A stretch of 64,000 bases of DNA, taken from the NCBI GenBank assembly GCA_021531795.1, contig JADYUL010000012.1:1-64000 (forward strand). The letters are read 5' to 3'. This DNA comes from Lacrimispora saccharolytica (GTDB lineage: Bacteria > Bacillota > Clostridia > Lachnospirales > Lachnospiraceae). This document shows positions 16,251-24,546 of this stretch, in pieces (position 1 is the stretch's first letter; the number at the start of each line of letters is the position of its first letter). Both the position numbers and the translations under genes were made by a program. The notes below the pieces were generated by a model. It saw only the letters and a list, made by a program, of their open reading frames with translations, was not told the origin of the DNA and did no database searches.

Positions 16251-18896
16251 CTATGAAAGCTGACCTTCAACCACCTTTTTCGCCTCTTCAAGACAGGCAT
16301 CAATTCCTGCAGGATTCTTGCCTCCTGCCTGAGCCATATTGGGACGTCCTCCGCCGCCTCCGCCTACAAGTGCAGCGATTCCCTTTATCAGATTACCTGC
16401 ATGAGCCCCTTTCTTCTGCGCCTCATCTGTGGCCATGGCTACCAGGTTGACTTTACCGTCCTTCTCGGAAGCCAGAACGATAATTCCTTCGCCGAGCTTC
16501 TCCTTCAGACTGTCGCCTAAGTCTCTTAGCCCGTTCATATCAACTCCCGGAACCTTGGTTGCCAGCAGTTTAACCCCGTTAACCTCTGTAAGTTTATCCA
16601 TAACATCACCGAGAGCAGATCTTGCTGCCTTAGCCTTGAGAGATTCGTTCTCACTCTGGAGTGCCTTCATCTCCTTCATTATAGAATTAAGCTTATCCAA
16701 TAACGTAGCAGGTGTTGTTTTAACAATGGAAGCCGCCTCATTAAGCTCCTGCTCCAGCTTATTATAATATGCAATAACATTCTCGCCGGTGATGGCTTCG
16801 ATTCTTCGTACGCCCGCTGCTATACCACTCTCAGACATAATCTTAAAATTCTGAATCTGTCCTGTATGTTTTACATGGGTTCCACCACATAATTCCTTTG
16901 AAAAATCGCCCGCACTGACTACCCTGACACTTGAACCGTACTTTTCACCAAAAAGTGCCATAGCTCCGCTCTTCTTAGTTTCTTCTATACTGCAGATATC
17001 TGTCTTAACTTCAATATCCTCTGCTATCTTGGCATTAACAATTGCTTCGATTCTTGCAAGAGCATCCTTATCAACAGGCTGTCCGTAAGAGAAATCAAAT
17101 CGTGTTCTTTCAGGATCCTGTGATGAACCCGCCTGGTGAACATCATCTCCCAGAATCTCTCTGAGTGCAGCCTGGAGAAGATGTGTAGCTGTATGATTAC
17201 TGCAAACCCTTGCTCTTCTGTCCTTATCGATCTGTAAGCTTGCCTTACCCAATTTAATCAGTCCGTTCTGAACGCAGCCGATATGAGCAATTTTACCGCC
17301 TGATACCTTGACAACGTCAACAACTTCAAATTCGCCCTCAGAAGTCCTGATCACACCTGTATCGGCACACTGACCACCCATAGTGGCATAAAAAGGCGTA
17401 ACGTCTGTTATTATTACTCCCTCATCTCCGGTATTAAGTTCAGTAACAATGCTACTGTCCTTAGCGATGGCAATAATATCAGCTTCACAGCCGGTCTCAT
17501 CATATCCTACGAATTTGCTCTCGCCCTCAATTCCATCAAAGACATTGGCATACTTATCAGTCTTCTGTGAGAAGTTGGCATTCTCTCTCGCCTTCTTCTT
17601 TGCCTCGTCCATGGAAGCCTTGAAGCCATCTTCGTCAACGGTAAGCCCCTCTTCCGAAGCCATTTCAACGGTAAGCTCTATGGGGAAGCCAAAAGTATCA
17701 TAGAGTCTGAAGGCTTCCTCACCACCAATCTCCTTCCTTCCTGCTGTCTTAATCTCATCAAGAATCTTGACATACTCCTTCATGCCGTTTTCGAGAGTGC
17801 TCTCGAAGCGCACGATCTCCTTGTCAAGCTCATTCAATACGAACTCTCTGTTGTTTACCAGGTTCTTATAGCTCTCACTGTAAACCTCATCAATATAAAT
17901 CTTAGCAAGGTTTATCATTTTCTCCTTATTAAGTCCAAGTGTACGTCCGTGGCGAACAGCTCTTCTTATCAGTCTTCTGAGAACATAGCCTGCACCGGCA
18001 TTGGACGGTGTTAGCTTAGCCTCATCACCAATAAGCATAACAGATGTTCTCATATGATCCGCAAGGATTCTTATCGACTTAGTCATCTTCTCATCCTCGC
18101 CATATTTGTATCCGCTTTCCTTCTCGATATATGCCACAGCAGATGAAAAGAGGTCTGTGCGATATACATCCTTTGTTCCGTTGAGAAACGCAAGGATTCT
18201 CTCAAGTCCCCAGCCTGTATCAACATTCTTCTGCTTGAGCGGTGTCAAATGTCCGTCCTTATGCTTCTCATACTGCATGAACACATCATTACCAACCTCT
18301 GTATACTTGCCGCAATCACAGCCAGGTCCGCAGTTCGGCCCACAGTCCGGAACATCTGCAATATAGAACATCTCACTATCAGGACCGCAGGGACCATACT
18401 CAAGTCCCCACCAGTTATCCTCAGCGGGAAGATAATATATATTCTCCGGCTTAAAGCCCGAATTAATTCTACACTGTGCCCCCTCTTCATCTCTGGGCGC
18501 ATTGTCATCACCTGCGAATACGGTTGCTGCAAGGTGATCTCTGTCAAATCCGAATACCTGTGTTAAGAGCTCATAGCTCCAGTTGCATCTGTCTTCCTTA
18601 AAATAATCGCCAAGCGACCAGCTTCCCATCATCTCAAAGAAGGTAACGTGACTCTTGTCTCCTACCGAATCAATATCGTTGGTACGGACACAACCCTGTA
18701 CATTACATAATCTGGTTCCCAGAGGGTGCTTCTCTCCGAGAAGATAAGGCATCAGCGGCTGCATACCGGCAACGTTGAACATTACGCCTGTCGAACCATC
18801 CGATACAAGTGAAACCGCACCTACATCCACGTGTCCTCTCTGTATATAGAAATCTTTCCAAGCATGTCTAAGCTCTATTGAAGTAAACTGTTTCAT
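16251..18896 (-). CDS. alaS: Alanyl-tRNA synthetase
   Basis: The class II aminoacylation domain is at the N-terminus (FTSIELRHAWKDFYIQRGH, then SWSLGDYFK). The editing domain has the zinc-binding HTATHLLQAAL and CGGTHVKHTG motifs. A C-terminal Gly-rich module (GGGGGGRPNMAQAGG) and coiled coil complete the protein. Length 881 residues matches the family. The start at 18896 follows GAGGAGGAATCC; the longer open frame has no such signal. No T-box leader precedes it: only about 40 bp separate it from the upstream membrane-protein gene. Confidence 0.97.
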   Translation of the reverse strand: MKQFTSIELRHAWKDFYIQRGHVDVGAVSLVSDGSTGVMFNVAGMQPLMPYLLGEKHPLGTRLCNVQGCVRTNDIDSVGDKSHVTFFEMMGSWSLGDYFKEDRCNWSYELLTQVFGFDRDHLAATVFAGDDNAPRDEEGAQCRINSGFKPENIYYLPAEDNWWGLEYGPCGPDSEMFYIADVPDCGPNCGPGCDCGKYTEVGNDVFMQYEKHKDGHLTPLKQKNVDTGWGLERILAFLNGTKDVYRTDLFSSAVAYIEKESGYKYGEDEKMTKSIRILADHMRTSVMLIGDEAKLTPSNAGAGYVLRRLIRRAVRHGRTLGLNKEKMINLAKIYIDEVYSESYKNLVNNREFVLNELDKEIVRFESTLENGMKEYVKILDEIKTAGRKEIGGEEAFRLYDTFGFPIELTVEMASEEGLTVDEDGFKASMDEAKKKARENANFSQKTDKYANVFDGIEGESKFVGYDETGCEADIIAIAKDSSIVTELNTGDEGVIITDVTPFYATMGGQCADTGVIRTSEGEFEVVDVVKVSGGKIAHIGCVQNGLIKLGKASLQIDKDRRARVCSNHTATHLLQAALREILGDDVHQAGSSQDPERTRFDFSYGQPVDKDALARIEAIVNAKIAEDIEVKTDICSIEETKKSGAMALFGEKYGSSVRVVSAGDFSKELCGGTHVKHTGQIQNFKIMSESGIAAGVRRIEAITGENVIAYYNKLEQELNEAASIVKTTPATLLDKLNSIMKEMKALQSENESLKAKAARSALGDVMDKLTEVNGVKLLATKVPGVDMNGLRDLGDSLKEKLGEGIIVLASEKDGKVNLVAMATDEAQKKGAHAGNLIKGIAALVGGGGGGRPNMAQAGGKNPAGIDACLEEAKKVVEGQLS

Positions 18897-18937
18897 GGAT
18901 TCCTCCTCAAAAATAATCAAACATAAATATTATAATT

Positions 18938-19429
18938 TTACACATTCTCCGTGTCAATGACTCTTCTTATAAGTATGTCTGAAATCGTACCGATTATTGC
19001 TCCAAATATTACCGAGGCAAGCAAAAGATATAATGCGTAGCCTGCAACCGGAACAAAGCCGACATTGAGCCCGGCCACAACCATCTGTCCCGATATATGT
19101 GCCATTGCTCCAAGCACAGACACCGTAATAACGCTCAACTTAAGTCTGAATTTTGCAAGGCTCATCACCATAATGGCGCACGCAGTACCACTTATTCCAT
19201 ATAGAATCGACCACATTCCCGTAAACATAAGCCCGGATAAAACGATTCTTGCCACAGAAACAAGTAAAGCCTCCCTTATTCCATAACGGTAAATTACAAA
19301 CAGAATTACAATATTGGCAAGCCCGAGCTTAATTCCCGGTATACCGACCGGCAATGGAATAATACTCTCCACATACCCAAATACCATTGCAATTGCAGTT
19401 AACATTCCAAGCGTAACAGTCTTTTTCAT
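18938..19429 (-). CDS. Gx-type small membrane protein (HepI/ECF-S-like)
   Basis: About 163 residues with four to five membrane segments and the family pattern IPLPVGIPGIKLGLANIV near the N-terminus, then GMWSILYGISG and AGLNVGFVPVAGYALYLLL. The family has been called heptaprenyl diphosphate synthase component I or Gx transporter. It is usually linked to NusG_II and ApbE genes or to polyprenyl synthase, and its substrate is uncertain. Here it is divergent from an ApbE fusion gene across about 50 bp, consistent with that association. The Met at 19429 is chosen; one at 19438 is possible. Confidence 0.8.
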   Translation of the reverse strand: MKKTVTLGMLTAIAMVFGYVESIIPLPVGIPGIKLGLANIVILFVIYRYGIREALLVSVARIVLSGLMFTGMWSILYGISGTACAIMVMSLAKFRLKLSVITVSVLGAMAHISGQMVVAGLNVGFVPVAGYALYLLLASVIFGAIIGTISDILIRRVIDTENV

Positions 19430-19482
19430 GCTTATCATTCTATCACAAAGGGCTACTCTGTGGTATTCTAGGTTTGGAGCAA

Positions 19483-20721
19483 ATGTTTATTACAATTATG
19501 AAAAAACGCGATTACTTAATTATTATATCAATTACCACACTTCTGTTGCTTGCAATCCTGTTAACGAAAAAAACATCTGTACAGGGAAGGTATGTAAAAA
19601 TAAACTCAGGCAGCAAAGTAATGCTATATCCGATAGACATTGACAGGACCATAGAACTTGACGGAAATACCGTTGTTATAAACGGCGGCCATGTCTATGT
19701 ATCCGAGGCAACCTGTCCCGACAAATTATGCATGAGTATGGGCGAAATCAATTCCACAGATGAACAGATTGTATGTCTGCCGCATAAACTCGTAGTCGAA
19801 GTTACCGACGAATTAGTCCCAACATCTGTAAATGGCTTCTACTTCGATACCTATGTTGAACTCACAATGTTTGATTCCGAAGATACAGACATCTTAAACG
19901 GTGCAATGGATATATGCGCCGGGTATGAATTGATCTGTTCATCAACTGACATTAATTCCGAGCTCTATAAGCTAAATCACAGATTGCTGCCCGAAACAAA
20001 CAAAAATGGAATCATATGTTATCAAATCTCTGATGAATTGTATGATATGATATCCACGGGGCTTGAACTTAGTAAACAAAGCAATGGCAAATTCAATATT
20101 GCTCTCGGCGCAGTCACCTCTCTTTGGGACTTCACAGGTGGCGACAGTTCACTTCCCGAAAAAAAAGACATAACAGAAGCGCTTCTTCACACTGATATAA
20201 ACGATATCAGCCTATACGGGGATAATATGATAAGCATAGCAGATGACAGGTTAATGATTGATCTCGGCGGAATGGCCAAGGGATACATAGCAGATGTTAT
20301 CAAGGATTATCTTAAAGAACGCAATGTAAACAGTGCAATAATATCCCTCGGTCACAATATTAATCTTATTGGAGATAAACTCGGGGATGACTTTACGGTA
20401 GGAATCAAGAAACCATTTACCAACAACGAAATAATTACAACCGTTAAAATCAAAGACAAATCTGTTGTAACCTCAGGAATATATGAGAGGTACTTTGAAT
20501 CAGATGGAAGGCTGTATCATCATATCCTCTCTCCCACTACAGGTTATCCCGTCGATAATGATTTATCGAGCATTACAATAATAAGCGATTCTTCACTTAT
20601 GGGGGATTATCTTAGTACTTATCTATTTATCTTGGGAAGCGAAGATGCCGAAAAATATAACGCAGAAAACGATGACATAGATATAATAAGAATCGATAAA
20701 GAAATAAGGCTCCTTGATTAA
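19483..20721 (+). CDS. NusG_II domain fused to ApbE-type FAD:protein FMN transferase
   Basis: This is the only complete plus-strand gene. An N-terminal membrane anchor (LIIISITTLLLLAILL) precedes a NusG domain-II-like module, with VMLYPIDIDRTIELDGNTVV, the paired cysteines of EATCPDKLCMSMG and IVCLPHKLVVEV. The ApbE domain follows from about residue 130. It has DLGGMAKGYIADVI and SGIYERYFESDGRLYHHI followed by LSPTTGYPVDN, the flavin and metal-binding features of the transferase. ApbE covalently attaches FMN to threonines of exported redox proteins. No Rnf or other flavinylated target is in the window. Start choice is uncertain (19483 after GGAG, or 19498). Confidence 0.85.
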   Translation: MFITIMKKRDYLIIISITTLLLLAILLTKKTSVQGRYVKINSGSKVMLYPIDIDRTIELDGNTVVINGGHVYVSEATCPDKLCMSMGEINSTDEQIVCLPHKLVVEVTDELVPTSVNGFYFDTYVELTMFDSEDTDILNGAMDICAGYELICSSTDINSELYKLNHRLLPETNKNGIICYQISDELYDMISTGLELSKQSNGKFNIALGAVTSLWDFTGGDSSLPEKKDITEALLHTDINDISLYGDNMISIADDRLMIDLGGMAKGYIADVIKDYLKERNVNSAIISLGHNINLIGDKLGDDFTVGIKKPFTNNEIITTVKIKDKSVVTSGIYERYFESDGRLYHHILSPTTGYPVDNDLSSITIISDSSLMGDYLSTYLFILGSEDAEKYNAENDDIDIIRIDKEIRLLD

Positions 20722-20734
20722 GGAGCCTTATTTC
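20701..20734. terminator. Bidirectional terminator shared by two convergent genes
   Basis: A perfect 15-bp inverted repeat (701-715 and 720-734 of the 20-kb block) with loop GATT. Its core is AAGGCTCCTT/AAGGAGCCTT, with A/T-rich outer parts that give T tracts in both directions. It contains the final codons of the ApbE fusion gene and of the convergent membrane-protein gene, whose coding ends overlap by 4 bp. Confidence 0.85.
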
Positions 20735-22205
20735 TTGCAAGATATCCGACAAATTGATTTTTTTCAAGATCATATGAGAAATAATTGTATTTCAAATCCT
20801 CCTGGATTTCTTCATTCTCCCTGTCGGAATAGTATTCCATCGTATAATAGGAATCCTCAATGTTCATACCCTTCTCATTTTCATGGATATTATCCGCCAG
20901 CTCCGCTATCGGGTAAATCATTCCGATGCAAATAAGTACAATGATAACTCCTTTAGCCATTTCCGACCCGTTTTCATTGAACAGGAAACTAAGGAGCATA
21001 ATCATAAGAATAAAAAGAACGGGAATTGTGGACGACATCACAACATCATTAAAGAGTCCCATTCTAAAGAAGGGGGCTGCCAACAGAATAAATGCTGTTA
21101 TGTAATAGAGAGGCTTCTTTCTATTCTCCTTAAATATACATATCAGATATATCCCCACCATAATTAGGATAAAACAGATATAGGTCCACAGTTCTCTTCC
21201 CTTGAATCCCTGAAGTCTCAAGCTTGAACTTACCGGCTTGGTCATCGATACATTTCCCCACAGGTAAATCGCAATAATAATACCGAGTGATAACGCAGAT
21301 ATAATGTTATATATGCTGAATACATCCCATACCCGGCATTTTCCGCCAATAAGATGTACAAAAGCCAAAATTATTGCGGCAATACAGAGACTTGCGAAAG
21401 AAAAAGCGCCAAACAGTGCCACCGGAATAATAAAGAAGCAGAAATATTTCTCCCTTATCCTACTCTCATATAGGAGTTCAGCAACCAACCAGGCTACGAT
21501 TACCTGCGGAAGCACCCACCTTAGCATTACTGTGTTTGAACGGTATTGAAGCATAGCATCTGTTGTAAGAACCCAGTGATAATTTAGCAATGAATAAAAG
21601 TCCTCCTTTAATATCAGACTTAGAAGAATCTGACACAGAGGAAGCGCCCCCGAAAAAAAGAACATCACTATAAGCGCAATAAGCTTCTTAGCCCTTGTGT
21701 CTGCTTCCGTCACCCTAATGAGGTTAATATATACAAGCCATACACCGACTATCGCCCAAATCAGCGTAAAAGCATTGGCTATGTCAAAGCCACCATATAC
21801 CTTCCCCGCCAAAGCAGGCAAAAGGTACTGCCCCAGATAGTAGGTAAGCATGCTTTCTTCAGCCTCAGTATAATATACCGGCCAGGAATGTGTAACCAGG
21901 TCCCTCAGTACCGCATTATGCTTGGCATAGTCTCCGGGCTGTGGGAATATTCCGCCAACGCCAATAAGGATCAATACTGCCGAAACTGTTAAAAAAGCAG
22001 CAATTAATATTACAGGTGATATTTTAATGTTATCTCCTGTGTTCATATACTCCGAATCACTGTTTATTTTTATAAATGTATACAGTATTCCTATCAGAGT
22101 AATACCGGCAGCATAGATATTACACCATCCGAACAGAAAGATAATCACCGGAATATAGATATATAGGATTGTAAGTCTGTGAAGTAGTTTATTATTTGTA
22201 TTCAT
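20718..22205 (-). CDS. Large polytopic membrane protein, probable GT-C-like glycosyltransferase
   Basis: About 495 residues with roughly ten to twelve hydrophobic segments. A loop after the second or third segment reads GDYAKHNAVLRDLVTHSWPVYY followed by MLTYYLGQYLLPALAGKV. This resembles the acceptor-facing loop of GT-C glycosyltransferases and the equivalent loop of the DUF2298 protein at 24547. A further loop, NYHWVLTTDAMLQYRSNTVML, follows. The start at 22205 has AGGAAA just upstream. The enzymatic role is inferred from topology only. It converges on the ApbE fusion gene. Confidence 0.65.
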   Translation of the reverse strand: MNTNNKLLHRLTILYIYIPVIIFLFGWCNIYAAGITLIGILYTFIKINSDSEYMNTGDNIKISPVILIAAFLTVSAVLILIGVGGIFPQPGDYAKHNAVLRDLVTHSWPVYYTEAEESMLTYYLGQYLLPALAGKVYGGFDIANAFTLIWAIVGVWLVYINLIRVTEADTRAKKLIALIVMFFFSGALPLCQILLSLILKEDFYSLLNYHWVLTTDAMLQYRSNTVMLRWVLPQVIVAWLVAELLYESRIREKYFCFFIIPVALFGAFSFASLCIAAIILAFVHLIGGKCRVWDVFSIYNIISALSLGIIIAIYLWGNVSMTKPVSSSLRLQGFKGRELWTYICFILIMVGIYLICIFKENRKKPLYYITAFILLAAPFFRMGLFNDVVMSSTIPVLFILMIMLLSFLFNENGSEMAKGVIIVLICIGMIYPIAELADNIHENEKGMNIEDSYYTMEYYSDRENEEIQEDLKYNYFSYDLEKNQFVGYLARNKAP

Positions 22206-22230
22206 ATATTTCCTGCAAAACATAAAGAAA

Positions 22231-22261
22231 GACCATATCTCATTATAAATGAAATATGGCC
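22231..22261 (-). terminator. Terminator of the chemoreceptor gene
   Basis: Imperfect 13-bp stem (22231-22243 with 22249-22261, GACCATATCTCAT against ATGAAATATGGCC) followed on the minus strand by TTTCTTTAT, 22 bp past the receptor stop. The next gene's ribosome-binding site lies immediately after it. Confidence 0.65.
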
Positions 22262-22283
22262 TAAACTCTACCGGTATTAATCC

Positions 22284-24395
22284 TTAAATCTTGAAGATTC
22301 CTACAGACTCATCCAGATTAGCGGCATTCTGCTGAAGCACTATAACCGCATTATTAAGCTCTTCAACAGCAGCAAGCTGTCTCTTGGCAGTCTCATTAAG
22401 TTCACTTGCCGATGCAGAGGTCTCAACCGATGTACTTGATATACTCTCGATAGCCTCAAGCGTATCCGTTTTCGCCTTCTCTATTCCTTCTATTGAATTA
22501 ACGATAAATTCCATATTGCACGAAAGATCCGCAACCTTTGTTCTGATTTCATCAAAAACCCCAACCGTCGTCTTCAGTGACTCCTCTTCACTGTTAACTA
22601 TTGTCTCAGCTCTTCTGGCAATATCTATTATCTCGTTCATTCTTCCTCTTAGTGCTTCAACGATATTACCGATCTCACCGGCAGCTTCCGTACATCTTAA
22701 TGCAAATCCCCTGATATTGTCCGCAACAACTGCGAAGCCTCTACCGGCCTCCCCGGCTCTTGCAGCCTCAATGGATGCGTTAAGTGACAGAAGCGAGGTC
22801 TCATCCGAGATATCTTCAATAGTTGTAATAATTTCATTGATTGCCTCAGTATCCTTACTAAGCTTATCAATTTCTTCTATGATACTCTTTGTAACATAGG
22901 TAGTGTCATATACATGCTCACTAAGTTCATTTACTACGCTGATACCATTTTCAATAGCAGTTTGAGCATCGCCTGTTATTGAATTAATTTCAGTTGCATT
23001 AGACTGAACCACCGCGATTTTATCCGCAAGTTCTTCCATCTGATTCAGACAGTTGGCGGTATCCTCGGACTGTCTGTTAATTCCTTCATCAATATAGGAA
23101 ACAGCCTGTGTGATGGTCCTTGTCATGTTAAGCAGAGTATTGGTATTATCCTCAACAAGGTTAGAGGAATCACCAAGCTCGGTACTAACCTGGCTCATCT
23201 TCGAGATAAGATTCTTCATACTGTTGGTCATATTCTTGATATTGTATGACAGGGTCGAGAACTCATCCTTTCTCGAAAGGTGAAGAACATTGGTAAGATC
23301 ACCGCTTGAGGTTGTCTGAAGATTCTTATTAACCTTATTAATGGTCTTGCCTATATCCCCGGCAAAATAGCTTCCCAGTATTATCGCAGCAAGTGCACAG
23401 AGAACAAGTGCTATTATAAGATAGAGCTGAATGGACTTGGCGGCACCGAGAATGCTCTCCTTTGGTACAAGCGCACAGACCATTCCATTAATATTGGTTA
23501 TAGGGGAATACACAAACAGAAAATCCTTGTTGTTAAGAGTAACCGTTCTGCTTCCGCCTTCACTACTCCCCGCAACGTCTGACAACAGTCCGCTGTCTCC
23601 AAAAGAGAATCCGTCATCTACACTGACAATCTCTGTTCCATCATCTAAGACAAGACCTACCACACTTCCTGAAGCCAGCTGTGTATTGCCGATAATGTCT
23701 CTGATGTATGAGGACTGAACATCAACAATTATATATCCTGCAAACTTATTCTTCTTATTGTAAAATGATCTGACATAAGAAATATCATAATCACCTGTAA
23801 GCTTCAGTTTCTCATCAAGTTCGCTATGCTTACCTACCCATACACTTTTCTCTCCGGATTCTACAACATACTGACCTGTAGCCGTTGCATCGAAGGTCTC
23901 AAAAGCATCATTCTTTTTAATAACACTTGTATTGGTAATTGAGTCATATCCCGGACCAATTATCGAGATGTTAGCCACAATATAGTCAGCAGTCGCTTCA
24001 TTATTGACAGAAAGCTTTGCTCCATTCTGCTGTACATTGGTTGGACTACCATTAAAACAGGTAACCGCATCACTTCCCAGTCTGTCTGCAATAAGAGATA
24101 CCGACTGTCCTCCGGCTGATACGTATTCGCTTATAGTGGAAACTGTAGAATTAATGGAATCCTCGCTATTCTGAACCAATGCAGACGAGCATCTGTTGTA
24201 GATCAGAATTCCTACAATGGTAAAAAGCACCACCGGCATAAGAAACGCCAGTGTGAGCTTTACTCTAATTGAAGAAAATAAATGGATCTTCCCACCAAGC
24301 TTAACATTGTCCCTGGCATCCTTAACAGCAGTATTCTTTTCCTTCTTCTGAATACTTCTTTCTCTTAATTTTGTTCTTTTTTCTTTTTTCTTCAT
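22284..24395 (-). CDS. Methyl-accepting chemotaxis protein
   Basis: A 703-residue transmembrane chemoreceptor. A strongly basic N-terminus of about 38 residues precedes the first membrane segment (LTLAFLMPVVLFTIVGILIY). A periplasmic-side dCache-like sensor of about 270 residues follows, then the second segment (LYLIIALVLCALAAIILGSY), a HAMP domain and the signalling coiled coil. The hairpin tip includes LLSLNASIEAARAGEAGRGFAVVADNIR. It would bind a small external ligand and control CheA. It has its own promoter and terminator, and CheR (110-880) could modify it. No cheA or cheW is in the window. Confidence 0.94.
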   Translation of the reverse strand: MKKKEKRTKLRERSIQKKEKNTAVKDARDNVKLGGKIHLFSSIRVKLTLAFLMPVVLFTIVGILIYNRCSSALVQNSEDSINSTVSTISEYVSAGGQSVSLIADRLGSDAVTCFNGSPTNVQQNGAKLSVNNEATADYIVANISIIGPGYDSITNTSVIKKNDAFETFDATATGQYVVESGEKSVWVGKHSELDEKLKLTGDYDISYVRSFYNKKNKFAGYIIVDVQSSYIRDIIGNTQLASGSVVGLVLDDGTEIVSVDDGFSFGDSGLLSDVAGSSEGGSRTVTLNNKDFLFVYSPITNINGMVCALVPKESILGAAKSIQLYLIIALVLCALAAIILGSYFAGDIGKTINKVNKNLQTTSSGDLTNVLHLSRKDEFSTLSYNIKNMTNSMKNLISKMSQVSTELGDSSNLVEDNTNTLLNMTRTITQAVSYIDEGINRQSEDTANCLNQMEELADKIAVVQSNATEINSITGDAQTAIENGISVVNELSEHVYDTTYVTKSIIEEIDKLSKDTEAINEIITTIEDISDETSLLSLNASIEAARAGEAGRGFAVVADNIRGFALRCTEAAGEIGNIVEALRGRMNEIIDIARRAETIVNSEEESLKTTVGVFDEIRTKVADLSCNMEFIVNSIEGIEKAKTDTLEAIESISSTSVETSASASELNETAKRQLAAVEELNNAVIVLQQNAANLDESVGIFKI

Positions 24396-24438
24396 CGTAA
24401 CCCCCGGGTGAAAACAAAGTTTTAGTTTATTTTAGTAA

Positions 24439-24467
24439 ATTATAGTATACTTTAGACATCAAGTCTA
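24439..24467 (-). promoter_or_regulatory. Promoter of the chemoreceptor gene
   Basis: Minus-strand TATAAT (24439-24444) has TAGACT (24462-24467) 17 bp upstream, four of six matches to the -35 consensus. The -35 lies in a small palindrome TAGAC-ttgat-GTCTA. No clear sigma-28-type promoter was seen. Confidence 0.55.
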
Positions 24468-24546
24468 CCCTATATTATTTTTTTCACTCAGGAATTCTAC
24501 AATCATAAAAGCGCCAAACATTTTCAATAGATTTAAACCAAAACTG

